DNA of 64,000 nt from CAYUWG01 sp964448285 (lineage in GTDB: Bacteria > Bacteroidota > Ignavibacteria > SZUA-365). The stretch covers positions 1 through 64,000 of the forward strand of contig CAYUWG010000008.1 of NCBI GenBank assembly GCA_964448285.1. Reading direction: 5' to 3'. The notes under the pieces are model-generated. The model was not told where the DNA came from and made no database searches. It worked only from the letters and a program-made list of their open reading frames with translations. The position numbers were made by a program, and so were the translations under genes. Below are positions 32,924 to 42,805 of this stretch, in pieces. Each line of letters starts with the position of its first letter. Position 1 is the first letter of the stretch.

Positions 32924-33822
32924 CGCGTATCGAATTGCACGATCATCCCGCCGTTGCCGACGGCGACCGCGACCGTGTCGTTGCGGAATGCGATTGCGTT
33001 GACGCGCTGCGTTCCCGCAAGGCGATGTAAACGCCAGCTCTTTCCGTTGTCGTTGGATTTCACGACCGCGCCTTGCGCACCGACAAGCCAGCCCTTCCCA
33101 TGCCGGTCGAATCTCATACGATTGTAGTTGGAGCGATACGCTTTCAAGTCAGTCCAGGATTTCCCGCCATCGGTGGTGCGCATCACCATACCGTCATAGC
33201 CTGCGGCATAACAGGTGTCGCGCGAGCGTGCGCTCAGGTCGGTTATCGGGAGGCGTCCTGAGAATTTCTTCTCCGTCCATGTTTCGCCTCCGTCGGTTGT
33301 GCGCAGGAGAATCCCTTGCGAGGACGAGGCCCAACCATAAAGCGTATCGGAAAACGAGATTGCATCGAGAAGCTTCGTCGTCCCCGTTTGAATGCTCTTC
33401 CAGTCCGTGCCGCGATTCGTCGTCCGTATCAGAAAGCCATTCTGTCCGCTTATCCATGCATGATCTCCGACTGCGGCGACAGCGGTAAGGTGATTCACAA
33501 CCCCCAGTGTAAGGGGCAGCCAATTCTTTCCCGCGTCGATTGTTTTATACAACGCACCGGATAGCCCCGCTGCGATTCCCGTGTCCGGCGTGAAGAAATG
33601 CACGCTCCTCAACGCCAGTTTGAGCTTCGTGAGCTGCGGACTCCACGACTTTCCTCCGTCTGTAGTTTTTTGAATGATGCCGTTATCGCCGACGGTAAAT
33701 CCTGTGTCGGAGTTCACGAAGACGATATCCCATAGGTTGAGATGAACGCGCTCGGTATCGTCTTGAGCGCGAAGCTGAAAGCCGAGGAGGAGGAGAGACA
33801 GGAGAAAGAATGTGGTGTGCAT
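32920..33822 (-). CDS. Secreted YCF48/BNR-type beta-propeller protein
   Basis: A 300-residue protein. I start at ATG 33822 because it gives a signal peptide (HTTFFLLSLLLLGFQLRAQ); the frame is open for 45 more codons. Six to seven propeller blades carry the BNR/YCF48 repeat, for example GIIQKTTDGGKSW, GFLIRTTNRGTDW, GILLRTTDGGETW, GMVMRTTDGGKSW and GAVVKSNDNGKSW. In plants and cyanobacteria YCF48 helps assemble photosystem II; in this phylum such propellers are general secreted proteins of unknown role. It is first in a two-gene operon with the Sel1 protein. Confidence 0.85.
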   Translation of the reverse strand: MHTTFFLLSLLLLGFQLRAQDDTERVHLNLWDIVFVNSDTGFTVGDNGIIQKTTDGGKSWSPQLTKLKLALRSVHFFTPDTGIAAGLSGALYKTIDAGKNWLPLTLGVVNHLTAVAAVGDHAWISGQNGFLIRTTNRGTDWKSIQTGTTKLLDAISFSDTLYGWASSSQGILLRTTDGGETWTEKKFSGRLPITDLSARSRDTCYAAGYDGMVMRTTDGGKSWTDLKAYRSNYNRMRFDRHGKGWLVGAQGAVVKSNDNGKSWRLHRLAGTQRVNAIAFRNDTVAVAVGNGGMIVQFDTR

Positions 33823-34046
33823 GTTCACGTCGAATTCATTCGCAATACTGTTGCAAGCTATGACCCAAACCCAAACGGATGCAAGGTCGTTCTGGAGCGC
33901 CAATACTGTGAACGCTCGCTTTATCGCTTGTTCATGCTTCTGACGTGAAGGCGTCAACGACTATCGCCGATTGTCCACGCGGGATGATTTTTCTACCTTT
34001 TCATCGTGATCGAAAAACATCCTCCCATCAGCCGACTTTCCATACA

Positions 34047-36125
34047 ATGAAATCCATCATCTCGCGGGCGTCGATTCTTACGCTCTTCGCACTCCTGACC
34101 ATTTCCATCACTGCAGACGAGGGGATGTATCCTCTCAGCGAAATCCATCGCGTCAATCTGAAAGCAAAGGGATTGAAGATCGACGTGAAGGAGGTGTACA
34201 ATCCGAACGGCCCGAGCCTTGTCGATGCCATCTGTCAGGTCGGTGGCGGAACGGGAGAGTTCGTCTCTTCCGATGGACTGATTCTCACGAACCATCACAT
34301 CGCATTCGACGCCGTTGCCGCGGCAAGCACACCGGAGAAGGATTACCTGAAGAACGGTTTCACCGCGCACACGCGCGAAGCGGAAATTCCCGCCACCGGA
34401 TACACCTGCAGGATTACGGAAAGCTATCGCGACGTCTCCGATGAAGTCCTCGCGGGCCTGACCGAGCAGACGCCGCCGGCGGAACGCAGCAAACTCGTTC
34501 GCGATCGCATGAATGACATTGCGAAGAAAGAAGCGGGCGACAGGCCGAACATCACCTGCCAGGTTTCGGAGATGTTTCCGGGGAGAAGCTACGTGCTGTT
34601 CACCTATCGATTGATCAAGGACGTGCGGCTCGTGTATGTCCCGCCGATCGGAGTGGGGAATTTCGGCGGGGAAGATGACAACTGGATCTGGCCGCGCCAC
34701 ACGGGAGACTTTTCATTCATGCGCGCTTATGTCGCACCGGACGGATCGACGGCGGAGTATGCGAAGGACAACGTGCCCTTCACGCCGAAGCGCTTTCTCA
34801 AGGTCTCTCCGAAGGGCGTGAAGGAAGGGGACTTCGTGATGATCCTCGGATATCCGGGGCGCACGTATCGCCATAAGACCTCGTACTACGTCGCATTGCA
34901 GGAACGCGAGCTGATGCCCTATCTCTCCAGCCGCTTCGATGCGATGATCAAAACGATGGAAGAAGCGGGCGAAGGGAACAGAGCATTGCAATTGAAATTA
35001 GCCGACCAGATCAAAAGCTACGCGAACGTCACGAAGAACTACAAAGGCAAGATGCAGGGACTCCGGCGATTGAAACTCGTCGAGAAGAAACGGAACGAAG
35101 AAGCAGAACTGCAGCGATTCATCGAATCCGATCCGGCGAGAAAACAGAAGTATGGAAACCTTCTCGCCGAGATCACCCGCGTTTATGAGAGTGCAGGCAG
35201 AACGATGCGGCAGGATCTCGTCGTGAATCTGATGAACAGAAACGGCCTGTTAGCATTGGCCAATGCTCTCATAACCGCGATGGAAAATGCCGATCGCAGT
35301 GAAACCCGAATTCAACAGGCGCAAAAGAGAATCGCGACGCTGTGGGATGAGATTCACATGCCTTCGGAGTCGGCGATTCTCTCGATGCTCGTCAAAGACG
35401 TCGCCGCCCTTCCGGAAGACCAGCGATTCCTGAAAAGCATTCCTTCGGACGCCGAGCTTGCGTCGTCCATCGTAAACGACAAAGGAAAATTGCTTGAAGC
35501 AGCGGCAGCGAAAGAGCTCCCCGAAGATGACGCACTCATTCGCATCGCGAAACAGCATCGGATCATTTCTCAGGAAGTACGGGAACGCGGACGCATGCGG
35601 GAAGGAGAACTCAACCGCCTCGAAGCCGAACTTCTCGACGTGAAGATGCAGTGGCAGAAGAAGGACTTCATGCCGGATGCGAACAGCACGCTGCGGCTCA
35701 CCTACGGCTACATTCGCGGCTACGCTCCGTCCGATGCGACGCGGTATTCTCCGATCACGACGCTGCGAGGCGTCGTTGAGAAGTACACGGGACAGGAACC
35801 CTTCGATGCGCCGCAAGCGCTGATCGATCTGTATCATTCGAAGAAATACGACAAGGCATTCGAAGATGAAACGCTGAAGGATGTCCCCGTTGCGATTCTC
35901 TATAACATGGACACGACGGGAGGAAACTCCGGAAGTCCGGTGATGAACGCGAAGGGCGAACTCGTCGGCGTGAACTTCGACCGCGCCTACGAAGCGACGA
36001 TCAACGACTTCCAGTGGAGCGAATCGTACAGCCGCTCCATCGGCGTCGATATCCGCTACATCCTCTTCGTCGCAAAGCATCTCGGCGGAGCGGATTTCCT
36101 TTTGAAAGAATTGGGCGTGATGTGA
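34047..36125 (+). CDS. S46-family dipeptidyl-peptidase (DPP7/DPP11 type)
   Basis: A 692-residue serine peptidase of the S46 family, starting at ATG 34047 with a signal peptide ending near ITADEG. Catalytic residues are visible: His in GLILTNHHIAFDAV, Asp in the conserved WIWPRHTGDFSFMRAY region, and Ser in DTTGGNSGSPVMN. S46 enzymes remove dipeptides from the N-terminus of peptides in the periplasm of Bacteroidota. After the serine the sequence reads GVNFDRAYEA; an Arg at this position is associated with the acidic-residue-preferring DPP11 group, whereas DPP7 has Gly. Specificity is thus probably Asp/Glu at P1. The released dipeptides could enter through a POT transporter such as that at 14764. 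Confidence 0.92.
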   Translation: MKSIISRASILTLFALLTISITADEGMYPLSEIHRVNLKAKGLKIDVKEVYNPNGPSLVDAICQVGGGTGEFVSSDGLILTNHHIAFDAVAAASTPEKDYLKNGFTAHTREAEIPATGYTCRITESYRDVSDEVLAGLTEQTPPAERSKLVRDRMNDIAKKEAGDRPNITCQVSEMFPGRSYVLFTYRLIKDVRLVYVPPIGVGNFGGEDDNWIWPRHTGDFSFMRAYVAPDGSTAEYAKDNVPFTPKRFLKVSPKGVKEGDFVMILGYPGRTYRHKTSYYVALQERELMPYLSSRFDAMIKTMEEAGEGNRALQLKLADQIKSYANVTKNYKGKMQGLRRLKLVEKKRNEEAELQRFIESDPARKQKYGNLLAEITRVYESAGRTMRQDLVVNLMNRNGLLALANALITAMENADRSETRIQQAQKRIATLWDEIHMPSESAILSMLVKDVAALPEDQRFLKSIPSDAELASSIVNDKGKLLEAAAAKELPEDDALIRIAKQHRIISQEVRERGRMREGELNRLEAELLDVKMQWQKKDFMPDANSTLRLTYGYIRGYAPSDATRYSPITTLRGVVEKYTGQEPFDAPQALIDLYHSKKYDKAFEDETLKDVPVAILYNMDTTGGNSGSPVMNAKGELVGVNFDRAYEATINDFQWSESYSRSIGVDIRYILFVAKHLGGADFLLKELGVM

Positions 36126-36138
36126 ACGACGGGCGGAA

Positions 36139-36909
36139 ATGAAAATCATCGTCCTCAACTCCGGCTCCAACGGCAACGCCGTCTATGTGGAATCAGACCG
36201 CGGAACGGCGATCCTTCTCGACTGCGGTATTTCGAGGAAGCAGATCGAACAGCGATTGAAAGTGCATGGCCGTTATCCGCAGAGTGTGCGCGCGGTGTTC
36301 ATCACGCACGAACACGGCGATCACGTGAACGGCCTCCCGGCGTTCAACAAGTATTATCCATGTCCGGTCTATTTCACTGAGTGGACGTACCGGTATTTCT
36401 GGCGAAGGCAATTGATCAAGGGATTTCGCTTCATCGGCAATACCGCGACGGTTGAGATCGATGGCATGGTCGTTCGTGCAATCCCGAAATCGCACGACGC
36501 CCGCGACCCGGTAAGCTTTTTCGTGCGCGCAGACGGGAAGGAATTTCTCTATGCGACGGACATGGGGACGCTGAACGAACAACACCGCGCCATTCTCCCG
36601 GACGTGGACGCGCTCATGCTCGAAAGCAACTACGATCACGACATGCTCTGGAACGGCGAGTACCCGTTGGACCTGAAGAAACGCATCGACTCGGACCTCG
36701 GTCATCTCTCGAACGCGCAGGTTCGTACGCTGCTGCAGGAGCACTGCGATGGCCGGTTGCGTACGCTCATTCTCGGACACCTCAGTGAGAACAACAACAC
36801 GCCCGAGTTGGTCTCGAAAAACATCGAACAACTGTATGCAAGTCGTGAAAGGCAACCGATAGTACACGTCGCGTCCCGGCATTCTGTCAGCGACGTGATT
36901 GAAGTGTAG
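36139..36909 (+). CDS. MBL-fold metallo-hydrolase, WalJ/YycJ-like
   Basis: A 256-residue metallo-beta-lactamase-fold protein. The metal site is clear: FITHEHGDHVNG (HxHxDH) near residue 55, with further ligands in IPKSHDARD, LYATDMGT and LGHLSENNN. The N-terminus ILNSGSNGNA-type (VLNSGSNGNAVYVES) is typical of the YycJ/WalJ exonuclease-like group, which acts on DNA or cell-wall homeostasis depending on species. It follows the S46 peptidase by 13 bases and is probably co-transcribed. No signal peptide, so it is cytoplasmic. The exact substrate is unknown. Confidence 0.88.
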   Translation: MKIIVLNSGSNGNAVYVESDRGTAILLDCGISRKQIEQRLKVHGRYPQSVRAVFITHEHGDHVNGLPAFNKYYPCPVYFTEWTYRYFWRRQLIKGFRFIGNTATVEIDGMVVRAIPKSHDARDPVSFFVRADGKEFLYATDMGTLNEQHRAILPDVDALMLESNYDHDMLWNGEYPLDLKKRIDSDLGHLSNAQVRTLLQEHCDGRLRTLILGHLSENNNTPELVSKNIEQLYASRERQPIVHVASRHSVSDVIEV

Positions 36910-36986
36910 CAATCCCCGGCAGGTTGGAATGTTCATTCTCGTTCAGTTCGAAGACCACGAACCTGAAAAAAAAACCGTGGAGCTAT

Positions 36987-37015
36987 TGACTCTTATTGTC
37001 CGCTTCCGTAGTGTT
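36987..37015 (+). promoter_or_regulatory. Possible promoter of the 37065-39420 operon
   Basis: TTGACT (36987-36992) and TAGTGT (37010-37015) with a 17-base spacer, 50 bases before the first gene. The -10 match is poor and the call is tentative. Confidence 0.3.
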
Positions 37016-37064
37016 GCGGTGTAATTCGGATAGAAAACCACTATTCACAACAAAAGGAGAAGCT

Positions 37065-37466
37065 ATGGCTATCATAGATGCATGGAGTATCAACCTTGAT
37101 ACGTTTCAGATCGATGTTACGGTCGAGGATGATCAGAATGAAAAGCAATGTTCCGGAGAACAGGCAATCTTTGCCACGGTCCAGAATCCAAACGATTGTG
37201 TCTCTACAATCAATAAGCAAGACGGTACAGTGTTGATGGTATTGACGGGTAACACTGCACAAAACGGTAATGTCAACGATGCTGTCGAGAACTATGATTT
37301 CGTTTTCCAATTCCAGGGCGGAAACCAGGTTCAAGCGACAAAGCCATACAACCTGAAGAAAAAGCGAATTCGGATTCTCTGGAAAGACAAGCCTCAAGGT
37401 TCGTCCGGCACATCACAGCAGTCCGGTTCCGGTTCCGTTATCATCAACGTCTATATAAACTCATAA
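37065..37466 (+). CDS. Unrecognised small protein, first gene of a three-gene operon
   Basis: A 133-residue protein starting at ATG 37065 with AAGGAGA five bases upstream. It looks like a single beta domain (DAWSINLDTFQIDVTVEDDQ, NYDFVFQFQGG, IRILWKD) and ends in a Ser/Gly-rich linker and a hydrophobic strand SVIINVYINS. No signal peptide or membrane segment. I recognise no family. It is 64 bases upstream of the transglutaminase-like gene, so a shared function is likely. Confidence 0.65.
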   Translation: MAIIDAWSINLDTFQIDVTVEDDQNEKQCSGEQAIFATVQNPNDCVSTINKQDGTVLMVLTGNTAQNGNVNDAVENYDFVFQFQGGNQVQATKPYNLKKKRIRILWKDKPQGSSGTSQQSGSGSVIINVYINS

Positions 37467-37530
37467 TACCTGCTCGCAACCGGTGTTGACCGCATTTCGC
37501 GGTCAACACTCGCGGCGGCGGGGAGATGAA

Positions 37531-38640
37531 ATGAGCCTCCATATCCAAACGATCGCGTTCAATCACAATCCTGATTCGGAATCGACGGACGCAGTGAACA
37601 TCCGTCTCAATCGGGATAACTACCTGACAAGCCCTGAATGGATTCGTGGGATATCTCAGACATTCAGCGATTCACGGGCTGCATACTCTATCGCATCGAC
37701 TTCGGGACAGACTCTGACGATCGAAGTGACGATTGCACGAACCGACCAAAGCCTCAGCACTGCTACAATCCGCGCAATAGAGAGCAGTGGGCAGTTCGCA
37801 AACGTCGAAGCGACTCCTGCAGCATTCTCGGAAGATGAGATATCGGTGATGATGAATCTCGAAAACGTACAGATAGGAAATACCGGCGTTGGCGTATGGG
37901 ATATAACCTGGGTATGGGAGTTTCTCGATACCAATGGGGCTTGGGTGGAATTCGACAAAACGAAGCACCGCATCTATGCCCTTCTCGATTTACCTTTTTA
38001 TCCTTGGGAATACCAACCCCAGGACGATGACGAATCTCAACTGGTATGGACGGAGGTCCTCGATCATTCATGTACCTGGGCGGCCGGTGCAAAGACGATG
38101 CATGAGGCGGCATACCACATAACGCATAACATATTTCACACGTTAGGGCAAATACTGAGTTATGATTGCCCAAACGGAATGTCTCTGCTTGTATCGAGTA
38201 ACAACTTCCTTTGTACGGAAGCTCTTCAAATCATCGCAGACGCAACGGGACGCATGCCTGTCAACTGTGTGGATTGCGCAACACTCCTCGTGACTTTCGC
38301 CAATGCCGTCGGTTGTCAACTTGAATGCTCACGCATCGGGATGAATTTCCCATTGAACCGAATACTCCTGATCGGAAGGGGAATATGGAGGTACGGTTGT
38401 TCGAATACCCAGGGATACTTCACCTACCATGAGTTTGCGTTGTCATGGAATGCCGATACAGCTGATTCCGTGTATGATGCCTGTCTTGAGGTTGACATGG
38501 ACGCAGACCCCGCAAATCCACCGGTAGTGCCACTCTTACCGGCGGGGATTCCCTTCTCAAAGTATGAGAGCATGCTCATTGCTGCCGGTACACGTTCGAG
38601 GGTCGTCGATGGAATATCAACGTTCAGAAAGGTGACGTGA
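37531..38640 (+). CDS. Putative transglutaminase-like cysteine protein
   Basis: A 369-residue protein without a signal peptide, starting at ATG 37531 after GGAGATGAA. The first 150 residues are beta-rich. The C-terminal half (about 185-320) has the order expected of a transglutaminase/peptidase fold: a helix with CTWAAGAKTMHEAAYHITHN, then the nucleophile context PVNCVDCATLLVTFANAVGC, then TYHEFALSWNAD, which can supply the His and Asp/Asn of a Cys-His-Asp triad. The match is by motif only. Enzymes of this fold cleave or cross-link proteins. It is the middle gene of a compact operon, three bases from the next one. Confidence 0.6.
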   Translation: MSLHIQTIAFNHNPDSESTDAVNIRLNRDNYLTSPEWIRGISQTFSDSRAAYSIASTSGQTLTIEVTIARTDQSLSTATIRAIESSGQFANVEATPAAFSEDEISVMMNLENVQIGNTGVGVWDITWVWEFLDTNGAWVEFDKTKHRIYALLDLPFYPWEYQPQDDDESQLVWTEVLDHSCTWAAGAKTMHEAAYHITHNIFHTLGQILSYDCPNGMSLLVSSNNFLCTEALQIIADATGRMPVNCVDCATLLVTFANAVGCQLECSRIGMNFPLNRILLIGRGIWRYGCSNTQGYFTYHEFALSWNADTADSVYDACLEVDMDADPANPPVVPLLPAGIPFSKYESMLIAAGTRSRVVDGISTFRKVT

Positions 38641-38643
38641 CAT

Positions 38644-39420
38644 ATGAACGGGCGCATCTCCCCCCAGGAATTTTCGAGCCAACTCGCAAAGCAATACGCT
38701 TACGAACGGTGGGCAAGTCCTACCCAAGCGGAACGAACGATTTTCATCCACAAATTCTTCCTCTGGGGAAATGAATTCGGAGACGATTGGATTACACAGC
38801 GACTGAACTCCTCGATGATCGGTAACGAGGTGAACTACACGCGCGCGGATTCGCAGCATAGCCATGATCCATTCTCCTTCAGAATAGAGATCTACGAAAC
38901 GGCATCCGCGCAGATCGCACGGTCACGCTTGCTCGAACTTCTGAGCGAATTCACGGTCGGGCCGCTGAACCAACAGAAAGGATCAGAATCCGTCCACATC
39001 GCCTTTGCTACGAGGGATGGGCAGGTCGTCGTCTATGCATTTGCCAACATGGCGGTCAAACTTGCTCGGCACGCGCAAAGGGGAGAGAGCAATGTCAACA
39101 TGCTCGTACCAGTCCAACGATTCACTTCAATCTTTGCAGAGAAATCTCATAGAGCAGATAAAGTGAGACAACCGCAAATCGTTCAGTTTCAGACACCCAT
39201 GCCAAGAATGAAACCTGGTATCGCGGTGCCGCTCGATATTCGCGTCATCGATCCGTTGAACAGGCCTGTCTGGTATCGCCTTACATCAACGAACGGCGAG
39301 GTGACGTCGCACGGAGAGCGATTGATGTACACACCGTTCACAACGGGACGGCAATCGATAGCCCTCGTGGTAACGAACGCCGACGGGTTTACATCGCAGC
39401 GCGAATTACGTTTGGTCTGA
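38644..39420 (+). CDS. Unrecognised protein, third gene of the operon
   Basis: A 258-residue protein three bases after the transglutaminase-like gene. It has no signal peptide. The middle region (SVHIAFATRDGQVVVYAFAN, MAVKLARHAQRG) looks alpha/beta, and the C-terminal 80 residues are beta-rich and resemble an Ig-like fold (KPGIAVPLDIRVIDPLNRPV, TTGRQSIALVVTNADGFTSQ). Its last 15 bases overlap the 3' end of the convergent histidine kinase gene. I recognise no family. Confidence 0.65.
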   Translation: MNGRISPQEFSSQLAKQYAYERWASPTQAERTIFIHKFFLWGNEFGDDWITQRLNSSMIGNEVNYTRADSQHSHDPFSFRIEIYETASAQIARSRLLELLSEFTVGPLNQQKGSESVHIAFATRDGQVVVYAFANMAVKLARHAQRGESNVNMLVPVQRFTSIFAEKSHRADKVRQPQIVQFQTPMPRMKPGIAVPLDIRVIDPLNRPVWYRLTSTNGEVTSHGERLMYTPFTTGRQSIALVVTNADGFTSQRELRLV

Positions 39421-42400
39421 GATTTTCAGCCGAATGAAGAACTCCGTGAAATCGCCTTCTTCCGTCTCAAACCACAGATCGCCGCCGTGAAGTTGGACGA
39501 TAATATCGTAGCTGATCGAGAGACCGAGACCGGTTCCTGAGCCTGTCGGCTTTGTCGTAAAGAAAGGCTTGAAAATCTGGTCACGATACTCTTTCGGAAT
39601 CCCAGGTCCATTATCCCGGAATGAAATGAGAACCGCACCATCCTCGAGCCGGGTCGATACGCGTACTTGAGGTACGTAGGAATCCCGACGCTGTCGCGCT
39701 TTTTCGAGAACCGCATGAAATGCATTCGTCGCCAGATTGAGAAAGACGCGGCTGATGTCTTCCGGGACTAAGGTTATCCGGGGAATGTCCGGCTGAAACT
39801 CCTGGATGAGATCGATCTCCACCAGGCGCATCTGACTGCGAATGCTGTTGAGCGCAAGCGTGATGCTCTGCTCGACCAAGCGGTTGACGTCCTCGTACGA
39901 GGGTTCGCCTTTCTTCAAGCGTGAATGCTGGAGCATCGAACGAATGATCGATGAAGCGCGACTTCCATGTTCGGTGATGATCTTGCTGTTGCCATGCAGG
40001 GTTTCGAGGAGAGGAGCCGTTCGTTCAAAGATGGATCGGTGCTCTCGAAGTTCACCTTCCAGATCCCTCAGCACTCCTTCATTGATGGATGCGAAGTTCG
40101 TCACAAAGTTCAGGGGATTCTGGATCTCGTGCGCGATCCCCGCTGTGAGAGCGCCGAGCGATGCGAGCTTTTCCTGCGTGATCATCTGTTGTTGGGTCGT
40201 GATGAGCTTTTTGTTGGTCGTCTGAAGTTCATCGTTCACTATTTCCAGTTCTTCTTTCTGACGGTTTATTTGCTGTGCCTGATGGTGGAGTTGCTCGGTA
40301 CGCTCCTGGACACGCGCTTCAAGCTCCTCTCTGTGTCGTGAGAGTTGCAGCGTTCGGATTTTGACGATAACGAAAACAAGCAAGAGACCTGCGAACGTGT
40401 AAAGGAAGTACGCCCACCACGACTGCGTCCATGGCGCAAGGATCTGAATCGTGAATCGCGCTTCACTGCCTTCCCTTCCGAATGCATCCCTGCCGCGAAC
40501 GCGGAACGTGTAGGTTCCCGGCTGAAGATTCGTGTATTCCTTACTGGTTTCCGTCGTCCAGGGTGACCACTCGGATTCGAAACCTTCGAGCAGATACCGA
40601 TAGCGCGTTCCTTCGGGCCTGAGAAAGCGCAATGCAGTGAACTCGAAGCGGACGGAGTTATAGCGATACGGAATGTGCATGACGCTGTCTCGTGTATCGT
40701 TCCCGTGAAATACGAGTGAGTCTTTCCCGATTCGAACGGAGCGGATGAGGGTTGGAAAAAGCAACCGTTCCGATGATGGGATGTTCAGATCGTATTGCAG
40801 AATATCAGCGGCACGTCCGAACCAAACCGCTTTGTCGGCATCGCTGTAAATGGTGTAAACCAGACCCTTAGGAACCAATGCAAAAGGCTCGGCAACAGGA
40901 GTTACGGTCCAACCGGGGTTAAAGGAAGCAACAGCCGGCTGCGAGTGCGACCAGCAGTACATCCAGAGACGCTTTCGGTTGTCCTCCAGCATGGGAAATA
41001 TATTTACGCGAATCGTATCCCTGTGGACGTGATCGATCATCGGCTCCGGAATGAATCGATTCTTCGTTTCATCGAAACGATAGAGTCCATCGTTTGTCGA
41101 AAAGATCGTGCCTTGCGAAGTGTGAAGAACGAATACCGATGACTCTTCATCGGGCAAGCCATTCCACGAATGCGACCTTGGAGCGGAGGACAAAGGTGAA
41201 GAACCGCTGAGGTTGAGAAGGATCGGTGGACCAAGCATTGAGCCAAGCCAGATTTTCCCGTCCTGCTCTTCCACGATCGTATTGATTGGGATACCTAGAT
41301 TCAGAAAATCGCCTCGTTGCCAATGACGGTCTCGCAATTTGAGCGTCAGGAATCCTTCGTTCGTTCCGACATAGCAGGTAGCAGGGTCGCGCCGGGACTG
41401 AAGGATGGTATGGAGATTAATATCAGTCGCAGGGATAGTGGTCCATTTCCCTTCATGCAACTGCTTGACCCCTCTGTTTGAAAGCACGAGGAGATGCTTT
41501 CCCGTTGAGAGGACATCCCAGACGCGGCCATGCAGTTCCGGTATCGGCTCCCAACTCATTGTGAAATGCTGTGGTTGGTGACGTGCTAAAGCGGGACTAT
41601 ACTGATAAACGAACAGTCCTTCAGTTGTCCCCGCGTAGAGAAGGCCTTCATGCCGCGCAAGAGATGTGATGCTGCCATGAAGACCGATTTGTCTCGTGTG
41701 TAACGTAATTGGGGAGACGATCTCGACTAAAGCGATTCCATCATAGGTCGTTGTCCAGAGTCTTTTATCCTGATCGAGAAACAGCTTTGTCGTTGCATCG
41801 GAACAGAGTCCGGTAGCGGTGTTGATATGGGTGACGAGGCGACCTTTCGCATCGATATGAACGATACCCCAGTGCGTCGTTCCAACTGCGATATCTCCAT
41901 GAGGGAGCGCGACAGCATAGCGCGGATTCCCCCATCGCAAACGGATGTTCACTTGTTCGGAAAGCGCTGTGAGATTATCCCCTTCTAAAATCTTCCAGGC
42001 ATTTTTGATTTTCACGAGCAGTTTCGTGGAATGGTGGATGGGCAGCGGTGGCACTTCGAGCGTATGTTTGATATGCTGATCAACGAACGTACCGTTCTTC
42101 AATCTGAAGAGCGCGGGTTTCTTCTCGATCACCATCAGAGTCTGATTGAAGACCGACAAATCATCGAACCCGAATGACGACCTCCAGGATTTGATTTCTT
42201 TGCCTGTCCATTGAAAAAGCGTCTTCGCGCTTAGGAAATAGACGGATGAACCGAGTACCGCGATATTCCCGACCTGTTCGAAATTCGTGAGCGAGTCCGG
42301 TATGGAAGGAAGGAGCGACTCGATGAAGATGCGCCCTGACGAATCGATGCGCAACATGCCAAAGTCACCATACATCCCGACGTAGATAGTTCCAGCGCTA

Positions 42401-42699
42401 TCCATCGCAAGGGAATAGACGGGAGTCTGGTTCGGCGCCGCGATGAGCCGCCAGGTGACGCCATCGAACTCGAGCAAGCCGCTCGTATTACCGATATACA
42501 TCACGCCTCTCCGATCCTGGAGTGCGCAGAAGTTTTGTGGTGTTTCTCCATAGTCTGTGGAGAGGAAATTCCGGATGAGTGGAATGCCGCGTTCCCTCGT
42601 TTCCTCATGTCTCTGCTGTCCCTGAGTTCTTTGCAGAGAGAAAAGCATGACCAAGCATACGAGAGTGAACAACGGCTGAATCGAAACGAGAGAGTGCAT
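39406..42699 (-). CDS. Two-component sensor histidine kinase with periplasmic propeller
   Basis: A 1097-residue sensor. A signal/anchor segment (1-27) is followed by a periplasmic propeller built from two-component-regulator-propeller repeats (about 45-690), a Y_Y_Y domain (YRYLLEGFESEWSPWTTETS, LQPGTYTFRVRGRDAFG), a membrane helix (WWAYFLYTFAGLLLVFVIV), a coiled coil (about 805-865) and the kinase core. The phospho-acceptor is His in LTAGIAHEIQNPLNFVTNF; the ATP-binding boxes are NLATNAFHAV, DNGPGIP and GSGTGLGLSISYDI. There is no receiver or DNA-binding domain, so it needs a separate response regulator, not seen in this window. Propeller sensors of this type often detect carbohydrates. It converges on the gene at 38644. 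Confidence 0.9.
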   Translation of the reverse strand: MHSLVSIQPLFTLVCLVMLFSLQRTQGQQRHEETRERGIPLIRNFLSTDYGETPQNFCALQDRRGVMYIGNTSGLLEFDGVTWRLIAAPNQTPVYSLAMDSAGTIYVGMYGDFGMLRIDSSGRIFIESLLPSIPDSLTNFEQVGNIAVLGSSVYFLSAKTLFQWTGKEIKSWRSSFGFDDLSVFNQTLMVIEKKPALFRLKNGTFVDQHIKHTLEVPPLPIHHSTKLLVKIKNAWKILEGDNLTALSEQVNIRLRWGNPRYAVALPHGDIAVGTTHWGIVHIDAKGRLVTHINTATGLCSDATTKLFLDQDKRLWTTTYDGIALVEIVSPITLHTRQIGLHGSITSLARHEGLLYAGTTEGLFVYQYSPALARHQPQHFTMSWEPIPELHGRVWDVLSTGKHLLVLSNRGVKQLHEGKWTTIPATDINLHTILQSRRDPATCYVGTNEGFLTLKLRDRHWQRGDFLNLGIPINTIVEEQDGKIWLGSMLGPPILLNLSGSSPLSSAPRSHSWNGLPDEESSVFVLHTSQGTIFSTNDGLYRFDETKNRFIPEPMIDHVHRDTIRVNIFPMLEDNRKRLWMYCWSHSQPAVASFNPGWTVTPVAEPFALVPKGLVYTIYSDADKAVWFGRAADILQYDLNIPSSERLLFPTLIRSVRIGKDSLVFHGNDTRDSVMHIPYRYNSVRFEFTALRFLRPEGTRYRYLLEGFESEWSPWTTETSKEYTNLQPGTYTFRVRGRDAFGREGSEARFTIQILAPWTQSWWAYFLYTFAGLLLVFVIVKIRTLQLSRHREELEARVQERTEQLHHQAQQINRQKEELEIVNDELQTTNKKLITTQQQMITQEKLASLGALTAGIAHEIQNPLNFVTNFASINEGVLRDLEGELREHRSIFERTAPLLETLHGNSKIITEHGSRASSIIRSMLQHSRLKKGEPSYEDVNRLVEQSITLALNSIRSQMRLVEIDLIQEFQPDIPRITLVPEDISRVFLNLATNAFHAVLEKARQRRDSYVPQVRVSTRLEDGAVLISFRDNGPGIPKEYRDQIFKPFFTTKPTGSGTGLGLSISYDIIVQLHGGDLWFETEEGDFTEFFIRLKISDQT

Positions 42700-42805
42700 T
42701 TTCTCCGATGGTGTGTTGTTTTCATCTGAACTTCCGAATAATGGCGCTATTATTCAAGTGAGATATTCGAAAACGGGTTGAGTACAAATCATAGTGCGTT
42801 CAGCG

